A DNA stretch of 64,000 bases from Pyrenochaeta sp. MPI-SDFR-AT-0127 (Eukaryota; Ascomycota; Dothideomycetes; Pleosporales; Cucurbitariaceae). Below the pieces are notes generated by a model that saw only the letters and a program-made list of their open reading frames with translations, searched no databases and was not told the DNA's origin. Positions within the stretch are counted from its first letter, which is position 1, and the number at the start of each line of letters is the position of its first letter. The stretch lies in assembly GCA_020747015.1 (NCBI GenBank), contig JAGTJM010000013.1:1-64000 (forward strand), written 5' to 3'. Shown piece by piece: positions 23,826-35,200 of this stretch. Both the position numbers and the translations under genes were made by a program.

Positions 23826-25052
23826 ATGGCACCCGAATCCGCCAGCGCAGCCGCTGGCCGCGCCAGACAGCACTTTCAAGAGAGCGAAGAGGACCGCATT
23901 ACTAGGACATATGCTAACTTCCCCGAATTCGAAGCCGATATGCCTAAACTTTCAAATCGTTTCCAGTTCTCCCTCAAGGACAACATCTCATCCTACCTAG
24001 GCCGCAATAACCCCTTCTACCAAAATGTCAATCCTGAGACCGACTACGTATGGCTACTCGATAATACAGCCTACCAAAACCGCATAGGAAGGTGGAAGGC
24101 CGAATTCGTGGCTGCCTACTTTGTCAAGAACAGCGGCAAAGATCTGTCGGAGGTGGTGGGATGGGTCAGCGAAAAGATCGGCTTGGCAGACGATGAAGAG
24201 GCCAAGGCGACCATCGCGGAAAGGATTCAGCCCCTCTTAGACTCCATTCTTCCCGCACACGCTGTCGAAGTTGATCTCCAGGGCATGACTGTCAGGCTTG
24301 GACCCAGTGGTCGCGACGGAATTAGCTCTGACGAACTCGCCATCCCAGGAAATGATTACAAAGATGGCCAAGTTGTCACCTCGAGAGCGATCAACGCCGA
24401 TGCAACACCTCTCAACATCACTTTCGCGAAGCCCAAGGGCTGGGCCGTTCTCAGTGATATCGATGACACCATCAAGAAGACATTGACATCGTCCCCTGTC
24501 GGCATCTTGACCACAACATTCGCCGAAGAGCCTGAGCCCATCAAGGGCATGCCAGAACTTTACAAGCACATTGTACAGAAGCTGAACAATCCACCTTTCT
24601 GGTACCTGTCTGCTTCTCCTTACAACCTCTATCCCTTCCTCCGCCAATTCCGTCAGACCTACTACCCCAACGGCACTATGATTCTACGTGATGCATCGTG
24701 GATGAACCTCGCCGGCTTCCTTACCAACTTGACTCAAGGCACCGAAGCCTACAAAGTCGACCGCCTCGACAAAGTCCAAACATGGTTCCCCAAACGCAAG
24801 TTTATCGTCATTGGCGACTCGACCCAATCAGACCCTGAAGCCTACGGCGAAGCGTATCGTAGGCATCCCAAATGGATTGGAGCAATTTACATCCGCAAGG
24901 TTACCGGTGTGGCAGAGATGGATGAAGAGAACAAAAACAGCCCTGAGCGCTTCGAAAAGGCATTCAAAGACGTTCCGAAAGACATATGGTACGTCTTCAA
25001 CGATCCCCAGGAACTGTATGCCAAGATAGATGCTTTGCCGGAGATTAAGTAG
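23826..25052 (+). CDS. APP1: App1-type phosphatidate phosphatase
   Basis: Single exon, 408 residues, ATG at 23826. The HAD-like catalytic signature is WAVLSDIDDTIKKT, with Asp211-x-Asp213-x-Thr215 as nucleophile and general acid. It is followed by PFWYLSASPYNLYPFLRQF, GTMILRD and FIVIGDSTQSDPEAYGEAYR, the remaining conserved blocks of the App1 catalytic domain (DUF2183). Yeast App1 dephosphorylates phosphatidate to diacylglycerol with magnesium and acts at cortical actin patches in endocytosis. Here the N-terminal half (residues 1-200) holds YVWLLDNTAYQNRIGRW and a beta-rich region, as in fungal relatives. There is no transmembrane segment. Its divergent neighbour is an endocytic adaptor, which fits a shared theme but is not proof of co-regulation. 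Confidence 0.93.
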   Translation: MAPESASAAAGRARQHFQESEEDRITRTYANFPEFEADMPKLSNRFQFSLKDNISSYLGRNNPFYQNVNPETDYVWLLDNTAYQNRIGRWKAEFVAAYFVKNSGKDLSEVVGWVSEKIGLADDEEAKATIAERIQPLLDSILPAHAVEVDLQGMTVRLGPSGRDGISSDELAIPGNDYKDGQVVTSRAINADATPLNITFAKPKGWAVLSDIDDTIKKTLTSSPVGILTTTFAEEPEPIKGMPELYKHIVQKLNNPPFWYLSASPYNLYPFLRQFRQTYYPNGTMILRDASWMNLAGFLTNLTQGTEAYKVDRLDKVQTWFPKRKFIVIGDSTQSDPEAYGEAYRRHPKWIGAIYIRKVTGVAEMDEENKNSPERFEKAFKDVPKDIWYVFNDPQELYAKIDALPEIK

Positions 25053-25769
25053 GGCTTGAACCAGCGAAGAATGAGCACTTTGCGACGGAAGACTCACAGA
25101 TGAATATCCATACATTACACATTGCTATGGCACGGCGTTTGGGCGGAATGATACCACCACTTTAATTGCAATCACATAGTCTGGACTGGTTTATCAACAA
25201 ACTGTTTTCACCTTTATTGGTTCTTTTCTTCTTTCTTTGACCCTCTATATTCAATATATATCATTTTTGAATCCGTTGGTGTATCCCCTCGCATCTACAC
25301 CGTAATCTGCATTGTGCATATCTTGTCTTGGCTTCTTGCGACAATTACTACTCAAGATGTTTATCTTGAGGATTCCGGAGATTTTAGCCTGTACCTAGGG
25401 ATAGCGCTATAGTTTTGAGGCAAGTGTTATAGGTCTGGAGGGGTGGGGCATTGGTAAGGTGAAGTCATGGAGAGGTAAATTTTTGTTTGTGGCATGGTGG
25501 TTCATGTACCACTGATAAGACTCGCATTGTGCTTTGGCAGTGCTATTGTTACTGATGGAGTGTTTGCACTGGTTGTGTGGGACTTGGAAGGGATTTCAGT
25601 TGTGAGGGTTTGCGGAATACCTAAGTAGTCTACATGGTGTGCGTTTTAACTTTGTAATTAGACTTCTTCCTCCAATTTTGTGAAGTCTACTCCTGTTTTG
25701 ATAACCCCTGGAACATTGGCGCACTCAAGCTAAGTACGAGAGTGGTATCATGCCGGCACGCGTGATAAA
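25053..25769. other. Intergenic, convergent 3' regions
   Basis: 3' sides of APP1 and the cytochrome b561 gene. T-rich stretches and TATATATCA near 25250-25270 are consistent with 3' end formation. No gene seen. Confidence 0.5.
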
Positions 25770-26610
25770 CTAAGACGTATCAGATAGTCGATGAGCGTAG
25801 TGCTCCTTATATGACGGCAGTGTTTCATCAACATCTTTCATCGACTTTACCCTCCTCCTCCTCTCTCCAATAACAGCTGCAGCAACCCACAAAAACCACA
25901 TGACACCCGCAATCACGCCATAAGCGATAATTTGACCTCGGCTGGGTCTGAAACCAGTCACTGCGGGTGCGTCTGAAGCAAGCAGCAGGCCAAGTCCACC
26001 ATTAATGATTCCAAGTGTGATGGCGATGCGGCCGAGCCAGATGTGCCCGTAAGACCAGAAGGTACGGCGCCTGTACTTTTTGAATTTGAGGTGGTGAACA
26101 AACCCAAGTATTGGCTGGAAGAACAACAGAACGAAGACGATGATGCCAATGACAGGATGATAGCTATCAAGTAGGTTGATAGGTAGATTGTTGACCATCC
26201 AGACGCCGATGCCGAAAGCCGCAAGGTATACGAGGTACGCGAAGAATTGGAACAAGCCATGAACAAGCCATACGCCACGGAACGACCCAAGCCGGATAAT
26301 GATGGCCCCAATGGGGAAGAAGAGGACAAATGCAAGGGCCGCAAGCACGCCATGCGCTATAAGAATCTTTTGCCGGCTATTGATATATGATTGGGATGGG
26401 CCACCCCATCTGCCGCCGAAAGGGCCATAGCCATCGTTGTCTCTTCCAGGACCGTAGTTTCCACCTGGCCCTAGCCCGTAGCGACCACGAAGCTCAAGTT
26501 GCGCAGCAACTGTAGTTGCAGCTATGGTACAGTCAGCTAGACGTCAACAATCATACGCACGCGAAACAAATACCAAGACTAAAAAGAAATGCTCTTGTGG
26601 TTGAAGTCAT
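25770..26610 (-). CDS. Cytochrome b561-domain membrane protein with secretory signal
   Basis: 262 residues. Exon 1 is 26574-26610, the intron is 26522-26573 (GTATTT...ATAG), exon 2 is 25770-26521. Nearer GT donors do not keep the frame; this one gives the signal peptide MTSTTRAFLFSLAATTVAA. A short Gly/Pro/Tyr-rich linker (about 24-56, GPGGNYGPGRDNDGYGPFGG) takes the place of the DOMON domain found in many relatives. Six predicted helices follow. The four haem-ligand histidines of the b561 fold are visible: His69 (AHG), His100 (VHG), His134 (YHP) and His172 (GHIWLGR). Members pass electrons from ascorbate or another donor across a membrane to ferric iron or an extracellular acceptor. The cytosolic tail is basic (GERRRRVKS). 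Exact partner unknown. Confidence 0.88.
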
Positions 26611-27968
26611 GACGAGTTAGATAATAGCACACAAAGGCAGCCGAGAAGTTCTAACTGGAATTTTGACACGCAGTCAAAGGAAATACTGGTTACTTATTGT
26701 AACCCCTCACTACTGTCGGTCTTACAGCGTAACGCAGGATGCAGCCAAGGAGCGCCAACACGTCCAGACAAGCTTTTGGCGGAGCATGTGTGACGCAAAT
26801 GATGTTGTTCACAGTGAGAGATGTTCGCGATTACGCGTATGTGCAGGCAATCCGAGTGATAGGAGTGGTGGACTTCACCGCGCTAGTACGAAATAAGGCC
26901 GGCATATACATGGAGAGCCGGCGGGGGTGTAAGATGTCGGCAAAATACTGGGCTGAAGGTCCGACTTTGGCCCAGCGACTATTGACTGAAGCTGTGGGAA
27001 TTGCTGACGTCGAGATTGATACAGATAAGGTCTTAGCGGCAGACGAGAGGCATCAAGATGTTGCGGACTCCCGAGAAGCACGTGCTCTCGCGATGGCGTT
27101 TGTCGCGTGCTGGTACGCCTTGCCAGGCACCCGAGTGGCACATGTCTTATGCAGCAAACATGGGTTCGCATATCCATGCCGATATTTCTACCTGATGCAC
27201 GACTCCTGTAGGCGGCAGAAGGATCGTGCGGTGCTCCTTGACAGCACTAAATTGGGTATCGATGCTTGTAGAGACGGTCTAATCTTCAAGGCAGGCGTGT
27301 GATGATCATTCAGAGGCCACAAGGCTCCCTTCACAGACGGTTGATTGCAAGAGCTTGATCCTGTGATAGGCAGAAGGTGTCAGGGGTGTCATCGACAAGC
27401 CTTTAGGTCGTGTGGTTCCTGCGCAGGCGATGCTTTTGATCCTCAGCCTGGGACTTGACACTGCCCCTCGACCGTGTGACAGCTGAAGATATTGATTGCG
27501 GCTTCATACCAGTATATTCCGGAGCAAGAAATGATCTGTTCTACGAAAGAACGACCAGATTCCTTGCACGTGCTTGTCGCAAGTTGATCACAGTGGAGGA
27601 TTTGTGATTGCACAGCCACAGCCATCAGGTCGCGAAGGTGGTGTAGGAAGCGACGCAACGGTTGAAAATCCTGCTCCGCCACGATTGTGCAAGCCATGCG
27701 CCCTTTGCTATGGCCAGTTTGCTTGTGAGTCGAAGAAGAAGAGGTGAAAAGTTTCAAGTTTGATGAGTTGTGCAAGTATTGATGTTCATGACTCCTTGCA
27801 GTCCCGAAGTTCGGCGTCGCCACGTGAGCCAATCACGCGGTGGCACGGAGCAGGAGCGGGTCCCATTCGCTGTCATTCTAGCATTTTCCGCCCTCACACC
27901 ACCCTGGTGCGGCTCTGAGTCACTGCAGCCTTCTGACTAGGGCATGATGTGGCATCGCGACATCGTCT

Positions 27969-27976
27969 TATATAAG
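27969..27976 (+). promoter_or_regulatory. TATA box of the small basic protein gene
   Basis: TATATAAG 133 bp before the ATG at 28109, in a good position for a core promoter with a leader of about 100 nt. Confidence 0.55.
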
Positions 27977-28056
27977 TCACGGTAGGTCTCCTGATTCTGG
28001 CTCTCACTTTTTGATTTCATCAGTAGTCTTCGCTTTGCGAAGGCGACTTTTCGTCA

Positions 28057-28066
28057 CCCCCCCCCC
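28057..28066 (+). repeat. C10 homopolymer in the 5' leader
   Basis: Ten consecutive cytosines about 43 bp before the ATG at 28109. Confidence 0.8.
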
Positions 28067-28108
28067 ACCTACTCATCCCTATCTCCGTCAACTATCAGCA
28101 TCAACATC

Positions 28109-28477
28109 ATGGGCAAGCGTCACAACAGAAAACGTACCAGAAGCCGTCCGCGACATCGCGACGGCCTCAACTCTCAACTACAAAACCATACTCGGAGCAC
28201 TTCAGTCGATACAACCTCTTCCTACTCAACGATAACGTCTTCTTTTCAACCTACACACTATTCTCTTGCGACGTTGCCTCAGGATCATTGGCATCAAACG
28301 TATTCTGCATGGCAGAACCGACTTCAGATCGAGCAAGAGCGGGACCGAGAGGTGGAAATGCAGCGACTTCGTATCTTTGGGGGCCTACCTGGTGAAGACG
28401 AAGTAAGCCTCCTTGAGCCTATGCTGAAGGTTGTCACGGATCTTTTCGGAGGTTTTACCGATTACGAAGATCCCTAG
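28109..28477 (+). CDS. Small basic/acidic hypothetical protein
   Basis: 122 residues, no intron, ATG at 28109. The first 20 residues are extremely basic (MGKRHNRKRTRSRPRHRDG) and could act as a nuclear-localisation or RNA-binding tail. A Ser/Thr-rich spacer follows. The C-terminal half is an amphipathic charged helix (WHQTYSAWQNRLQIEQERDREVEMQRLRIFG) and an acidic end (GEDEVSLLEPMLKVVTDLFGGFTDYEDP). A TATA box and pyrimidine-rich leader upstream support it as a real gene. I do not recognise the family with certainty; it resembles conserved hypothetical proteins of other ascomycetes. Function unknown. Confidence 0.65.
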   Translation: MGKRHNRKRTRSRPRHRDGLNSQLQNHTRSTSVDTTSSYSTITSSFQPTHYSLATLPQDHWHQTYSAWQNRLQIEQERDREVEMQRLRIFGGLPGEDEVSLLEPMLKVVTDLFGGFTDYEDP

Positions 28478-29847
28478 CACCTTTTGTAAATTCTCTATGT
28501 TGCATCTCCACTCTCTTCCTCAGTTCAGCCCCTCCGCTCTTGTCTCGATGTTATGCGTATAGCCGGAAAGCCTAGCTTATGAATCTCATATGCAGACTGG
28601 TTAACCCTTCGTGCTCGTATACACATTATCGATGTGGGCTTCTGCCAGTAACGATACAACACTCTCCTCACCAACATTCCGCGCACGGCAAGCGCAAGCG
28701 TGCAAGCAATTCCGATTCGTCTGAAGCACGGTGATCTGATAGCTGAAAGCACCAACACTATTTGGGCAGACGATGACTCTGGTAGCCGGTCAGAGGCGTG
28801 GGACGCACTGGGCAAGGACTCGTAACAGAGAAGACGATACTCGATCGGCTCGGCTGGGTCGTTTCGCGAGTGTCGTTTGATCGGTCCAACAACGCTCAGC
28901 CCTAGGACTCTGGTATTACGTGTGGGCGACGGAAACAGGCAAAACGGTGTATTTGGGGCGGCTCGATGCACGTTGGGTGCTTATCACTTGCTTGAGTCAC
29001 GAACTCGCGGGTACAAGCGCCTGACTTGAGCGTCGCTGCCTGTGAGGGATCAGGAAAGACACTCGTACTTGGTGGAGGAGTCATCGCGTCCGAATCAGCA
29101 CATCATCTGCTTCTGCCTTCGACGGGCGGTTCAAAGACCGCAACTTTCCGGGAGGGCGAATGGAAGTTTGCATGGCAAGACTTTTGCATTCTAGTCTTTT
29201 ATCATTTTAGTTTAGTTACAATGCAAGCTATCCTTCCACTTCTTCCTCTATCTGCATTTGCAAAGCTGTGCCTTGCAATAAACTGTGCGTGTGAGTGAGG
29301 AAGAATAATCTTAGTCAAGTGCCACAAGGGATAAGAACGCAGAAGGTGGACATGGCCCCCGAATTCTAAGAACCTTCAGGTGTGCGAAGACAGCTTCATG
29401 GATCGTGATAAGAATTCTTAACATTCGTACAGGTAGGTCAACAACACGCACCGATATTGCGCGACTCCTTGTCACTGGTCTGGTGCTGAGCAGGCGCTCT
29501 CACTGCAAGTGCACGATGCTTCTGAGTGGCGTGGCCGCGCTTGCATTGTTGCAAGACCTGAAGACGTTGCAGTTTGTTCCAACACTTCCTTTCTTTTGTG
29601 AATTGGTGCAACAAGAGCTCGTGAAGGACACACGTCCGCGCGCTTGTAGCATGTAGATCATTGGGCCGGGTACAACTTCCGCGGACATCAACTGGTGTGA
29701 TTCGTCAGCCATGCGCACCTGTACGACCCAAGGAAAGCGGAAGGCTATCCCCCCGCCACTCCCACATCTTGCATTCCGTTTCTTTTCGTCCTATCCGTTC
29801 TTGGCTCCCAAACAGCATTCTACCTTTGGGGATGTCTCAATGCCCAG
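28478..29847. other. Intergenic, 1.4 kb
   Basis: Between the small basic protein and the five-exon zinc-cluster gene. Overlapping short frames only; no gene seen. Confidence 0.5.
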
Positions 29848-32270
29848 ATGGAGGACGGAGTCCCTAGAAATGCCTTCAGATCGATTCTGCCGCGACGTGA
29901 AGACGAGCCGCCATTAGAACGCCCTATGCCGGCTTTGTTACCCAGGAAGAACACCTCGACAGCCTGTGAGTGGTGCAGACATCGCAGGACCAAGGTAAAA
30001 GGACATCGCTACCCGCGCACCACTTTGACGGATTTCGAGTAGCTGATATACTTCGTTTCTTCTCCAGTGCGATGGCCGTCGACCAGTCTGTTCACCGTGC
30101 AGTGTCGACCCAACACGATGCGTCTACATGACAGCACCGTCTGAGTCCAGGACTTCAGCCTTAAAGCGAAAGTACGCTGATCTTGGTGCACAGTTCATAC
30201 GGTCTAAGCAGGCCAATCACACCCTCTTGCAACTGTTTGATGCTATCAAGTCGCGGTCTGAAAGCGATGCTTCTGCCATTGTGCAGCGCATTCGAGCAGG
30301 TGTAGATCCTGATTCAATCTTGCGCCATGTTCGGACTGGGGACCTTCTTCTTCAGCTCCAAGTTGCGCCAGAATCAAGATACCGGTTCGATTTCCCTTAT
30401 CAAGCTCATATGCCGAGCCTGTTGAGGGTCGCAAACAATCCATACCTCCAGTCCATCCTGTTTGAAGCATCATCAATGTTGCCAGACCCTACATCACCCA
30501 CTCCTTCCGTCGAGCGGTACACACCACAGTATACAAGGCCATATGTTGCTGCTACGATCGTCGACGCAAGACTGAAATTGATAGCGCCATCAAGATGGAC
30601 TCAAGTCAGCAACGATGATGATCTGATGAGGCAGCTTTTGCACCAATACTTCCTCCATGAGTACCAGTGGTTTCCAATGTTCCATAAAGATGACTTTTTG
30701 GACGACATGTTGACAGGATCTGAGCAATTCTGCACCCCTCTGCTTGTCAATGTTGTCCTTGCCCTGTCATGCGTAAGTTTCCAAGCCTCACCTACCATCC
30801 ACGCCGTTATTACTGCCAGTTCCTGATGAAATATGCTCACAGCATTCTCATCGCTCCCTTACGGATCGTGCCGACTTTTGGAATCCACATAGCCTTGGGT
30901 ATCGTTTCACTGGAGAGGCAAAGCGGCTCTGGGAACTCGAGCGCAGTGCGCAGGCATCGCTTCCGACTGTGCAAGCCGGAGCTCTAATCAACATCTTATA
31001 CAACTCAGACTCTTTAGACAAGATCGGACGGACATTCACTGTGCAATCAGTTGCTATGGCATACGGCCTCAAGCTTTTCGGGCCAACCCTGGCTTCAAGG
31101 ACTCGAAAAGGGCGCAACTCGTACGATGTCACGGCTTGGTGCCTATTCTCTTGGGCGGTGTGAGTTGAACGTTCAGCTTTGCTTGTTACTGTCGCAAGAA
31201 GCAGTTGACTAATCAAACCTGACTGCAGCAAACAAGACTACCATCTGGCTGTCCCTCTTCTAATCAATGAGCCACCAAAATCAGTTTTGCCAGACCCTGA
31301 CACGCATCGTACCTGGTACCCTGAGTTCTCTCTCAAGTACCCGATGGCCGATACCGTGTGTGCTCAGACTTATGGCCACTACTTCAAGGCTAAATGCGAT
31401 CTTATTTGTGTTATACACTGTATCGCTGCTCGCCGATCGAGCGTTAAAGATATTTTGACAGTCCCAGGCGGTTCCCAAGCAGCCTCCCAGTATGTGCTAG
31501 AATTGATTGCGTGGCATTCTTCATTAAGGCCTGCGATTCTCCCTGCCAATATCGTTTTCCCTGGGCAGCTCAAGCTTCAGTGAGTCAAAACACCCTTGCT
31601 GGCTTAGTACGAGTTTTACATGGCGGCTACCTTCGAAGGTCTAGACTCTCGTCTCAGAATTTCGTAAGCTAATTGTAAGAACAGTCTTCTCTTTCACGAG
31701 CTCATGATAACCATGTGTGAAATTGTCATTGCGGACACATCGTTAGCCACCACTGCCGAGCCACCTTTGAACGACCCTCATGCAATCCTTGCACACTCGA
31801 GGGTTTGCTTCGAGACCTTAATAAGACTCTACTACCTCCGCCACGGGTTTGAGGGTGCAGATATATATTTCACTCATCAGCTCGCTCTTCTAGCTTGGCG
31901 ATCGCAGACTTCTCTTCAAGCCCTCTCCGCCGCCGGTCCATCGAGCGATCTTGAAGACGTTCGATCAACTTTAATCTTAGCGGTCAAGGGCCTCCATGCA
32001 CAAGGGAAGAACTACTACTTCTCACAGACAGTGTTCTGGGCAGTCTTCAGGGGAATGAGCGCTGCAGATGCGGAGTTGATGTATAAATATGCGGAGATCA
32101 GGAAAGAGGATGCTACAATCGGTCGACTTAGGGCAAAACATGTTCAGACACAGTATCCTTGTGTTGTCATGGACAAATCGGGTCACCCGGAAAAGCAGCG
32201 CTTGGGAGATATGATGCAGCAATATGCACATCTGCAGCTGCAGACACCAGCTGAGGAAGATGCAATATAA
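29848..32270 (+). CDS. Zn2Cys6 transcription factor with Fungal_trans domain, five exons
   Basis: 701 residues. Exons are 29848-29994, 30068-30772, 30843-31159, 31229-31579 and 31685-32270. Introns: 29995-30067, 30773-30842, 31160-31228, 31580-31684. Each junction restores a sensible segment, for example LALSCHSHRS, FSWAVKQDYHL and LKLHLLFHELMI. The zinc cluster has Cys40, 43, 50, 57, 60 and 67 (ACEWCRHRRTKCDGRRPVCSPC), again split by intron 1 just before Cys50. A predicted coiled helix (LKRKYADLGAQFIRS) follows as dimerisation element. The middle-homology region starts at LLHQYFLHEYQWFPMFHKDDFL and continues for about 350 residues. It is probably a nuclear activator or repressor; the regulated pathway cannot be told from sequence. 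The first intron is 73 nt, the fourth 105 nt. Confidence 0.88.
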
Positions 32271-35200
32271 TATTGGTAATAGCTATCAGTGTAGGTGGGA
32301 TATACTCCCTAGTGTCCTAGGTCAGATCTTGCGTTAAGAAATCTCACGGCTTCCTTCTTACCAGTATTTTCAGAGTACTAGCTTCATTCCTCAACTGCTT
32401 AGCACCGAGTTTTCGCTCTTGTCTCACCAATTGATTGATAGACTCTGTAGCCATAACTCTGTATACAAGAAATTTAGTTTTCGATATCATCGTCAGCAGC
32501 CAGATGTCCTGTGTGAAAATTGCCGTTACACCATCTGGCCGCTCTGCAGCCCTTGTATTACCTTCACATAGCGCACCACATCTTCACCGCCATTCTCCAA
32601 AAATCGAGCTTTTCAAGCATGTACAAGCAAAAGCTTGTCTTAAGTTCTGTTACTTCTTCGCCGCTGGCAAGGCATCCCAAGACCACAGGCCTAGCCCGCG
32701 TTCATTACATGGCCAATTCGGCTGGACTCGCATTGGCGCGGTGAGGGGGTGAGACTGTGGAGATTATTCTGCCCTGCGTTGCTGGACACTGCGAAAAGGC
32801 CACAATCCACGTCCCGCTCCTTGAGGTGCTCGCAGATATGGGGACATTAAGCGAAAAGAATATTTCGTCCGGTGTATCTGCTTTGAGGCCCACGTCGAGC
32901 TGCAAGACAGTCATCAATTCTGACATCTCATCAAGAGTTCTAACCCCTTCTGGGTGAGTTTGACGGCAGAGCCATGACGAAATAAGATGAAATAAGGCGA
33001 GACGCAGATGCAATATGGTACTTTGCTTAATGCCAGATTCGCCAGAAGTAAGGACGGTGCATAGTATTCATGATCTTTTTCAGAATGTACATTGGCGAGA
33101 TACTGCTTCGACAGCTTGTGCTTGAAAAAAAAAATCGACTACGGCCACATATTGAGGAGACGGGGTGAGCGGAGATGTGGGGGAGAAGGGTGTGAAGCCG
33201 TAAAAGTGGATTGATGGTTACATCGTGCCCGACAAAGTCTATGGGGAAACGAATCGTGCTTGATACAAAGTGACGAAATACACAGCAGCATGGACATGGG
33301 CGTTGAGGTTTTGGGAGTTGTTTGGTGTAGAGAAACATTACGACAGCTAAATTGGCATGATAAAACGAAAATCAAAAGAGTGCATGGTACACAAGACATG
33401 TAAATTTGACTCTCAGTAATGTTTTCAGAACGCTCAGTGAAAGCCAATGAAAAATGTGAAGCAATTGTACGAGTCATTGGCACTCATACTAGGATGATGA
33501 GATTACTAACAAATAGAAGAATAAAGGTTTCTTGAATATATGGAAGAGAAGAAGAAATTTCACCGTGTTGTCAATTTCCGCAAGCTTCTTAGTAGGGTGT
33601 CTGTTTCCGGATGCAAAGTAAGTCATCCCAGGATGAGATCTTGAATGCAAAGGATAAACATGATGCAAGATCTGCAACTCAGAAGCGGCTCTTCAAACCG
33701 AGATTGTAATACAGCCACCCGCACTGACACAAAAATTCATGTATATGTTGTCATAAAACGTTGTCATCGAGCTCGATAGCCAAGCCGTCCCACTGTAAAG
33801 CAGGACCAAAATTTTTGGGTACGGCATGGGCATAGCGAAGAGGTTACTGCAAGTTCAGCCTAAGAGATCATGCGTTGCATGCCCAGTAAGTACAGGGTTA
33901 AAGTCACTGTGATGACTGCAGCCAAGCCAATCTATTGGGAAGTATAGTTCCGTGGCCTGGATCCCAGCTGGGTGTCGCATGTGAATGTGGTGTGATTACC
34001 GAAGGTAATGCCAGGGGCCGTGTACGTGTAACCAGTTTCGATCCTCAAAAGAATTTGTTGGGACCTAAGCAGAAGGTGATTAAGGAAATTTGTGTCCGGA
34101 AGTAGGTTGTAGAAGTGATCAGCAGGCCAGGTGGAGGTAGAACAGCGTCTTAGGCGCGAAGCGACCGGCGTTTCTGGTATGCTCATGCGCAGCGCACAGC
34201 ACAAGTGAAATGGTCTCGTGCAACTTCAGCGCTTCCGGAATGGCCGAAAGGGTAATTACAGTGACAAGCTCCATGGTGCAGGGTTCCATAACCCTTGCGT
34301 AACCACAATGTATGAGAGCGAACCAACAATGTGATTAGTTTGTTCTTCTGGCCAGGATCAAATTTCGAGAACGAACGGTAGAAGCTAATGGAAGGTTGGT
34401 GTCCATGGTGTTCCATGCTTCATAGCATGAACTCATCTTACGCTGAACGAGTCAGGACAGCGTTCGTCCGGTTGGCACGAAGAATAACCTTCGAAGGACT
34501 CGCACTGTTGTCCTTGCATTGCGCAAGCTGCACACTCGCATGTTTGTGCGCTTGGTTGGGGTCCTTCTATGCCCTAGCCGTCGATACACGATGCGCGGCA
34601 CGTAAGCCCACGATGTTCCATGCCTTCAGTCAAACAGGGAGCATGCATCGTCTGGCCAATGCATTTTTGTGGCAAGCTGAGTAGGCGCCATGTGTGGTTC
34701 GGCTTCCGCTGCCATCTAGAGCGAGCAATCAGGCTCCACGGTGTGCTCCCAAGGCGAGGGAGACGACGGCTCGTCTCCCCTGTGCAGGATCCGCGGACGT
34801 GTGCTTATTGGTGGAGTTTGGGGTGACAGCGTCTCCTCTCCTTGTGGTGGCAAGGCACGCGAATCGTGTTGCAAGAAGCAAAAGTATGCCTGAAAATAGC
34901 AACTTGACTGCGAAGGGATCACAACTTGTCAGGGTCTTACGTTGGGTGAAGTGGGGGGGATGACAGCACACGGCTGCTCATGGCGCAGCATGGCGTAGAC
35001 CTGTGTGGGCATGGGCATAATTCGAAGAGGCGCCCGTTTGACAGTCAGTCGTGACACTCGGCTGGTGCTCGATGTCGATGGCGTCCCCAGAATATTGGAG
35101 ACGCAGCATGCTATACCACGGTCTGTATGATCGCCGTCCATTTTCAGCAGCCGGCATGACACAACAAATGATGTGCTGCAAGGTCGTATGTACTGTGACA

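Larger units (their letters stand above)
26611..28108. other. Intergenic, 1.5 kb
   Basis: Divergent region between the b561 gene and the small basic protein. An ATG-started frame of 187 codons (26739-27302, +) lies here. It has no recognisable domain or signal, so I do not call it a gene but flag it separately. A TATATAAG box sits at 27969 and a C tract at 28057. Confidence 0.45.

Noticed and set aside
1266..32270. Three Zn2Cys6 regulators suggesting a secondary-metabolite cluster
   Set aside because: No polyketide synthase, NRPS, terpene cyclase, DMAT or P450 gene is present, and the regulators are separated by housekeeping genes.
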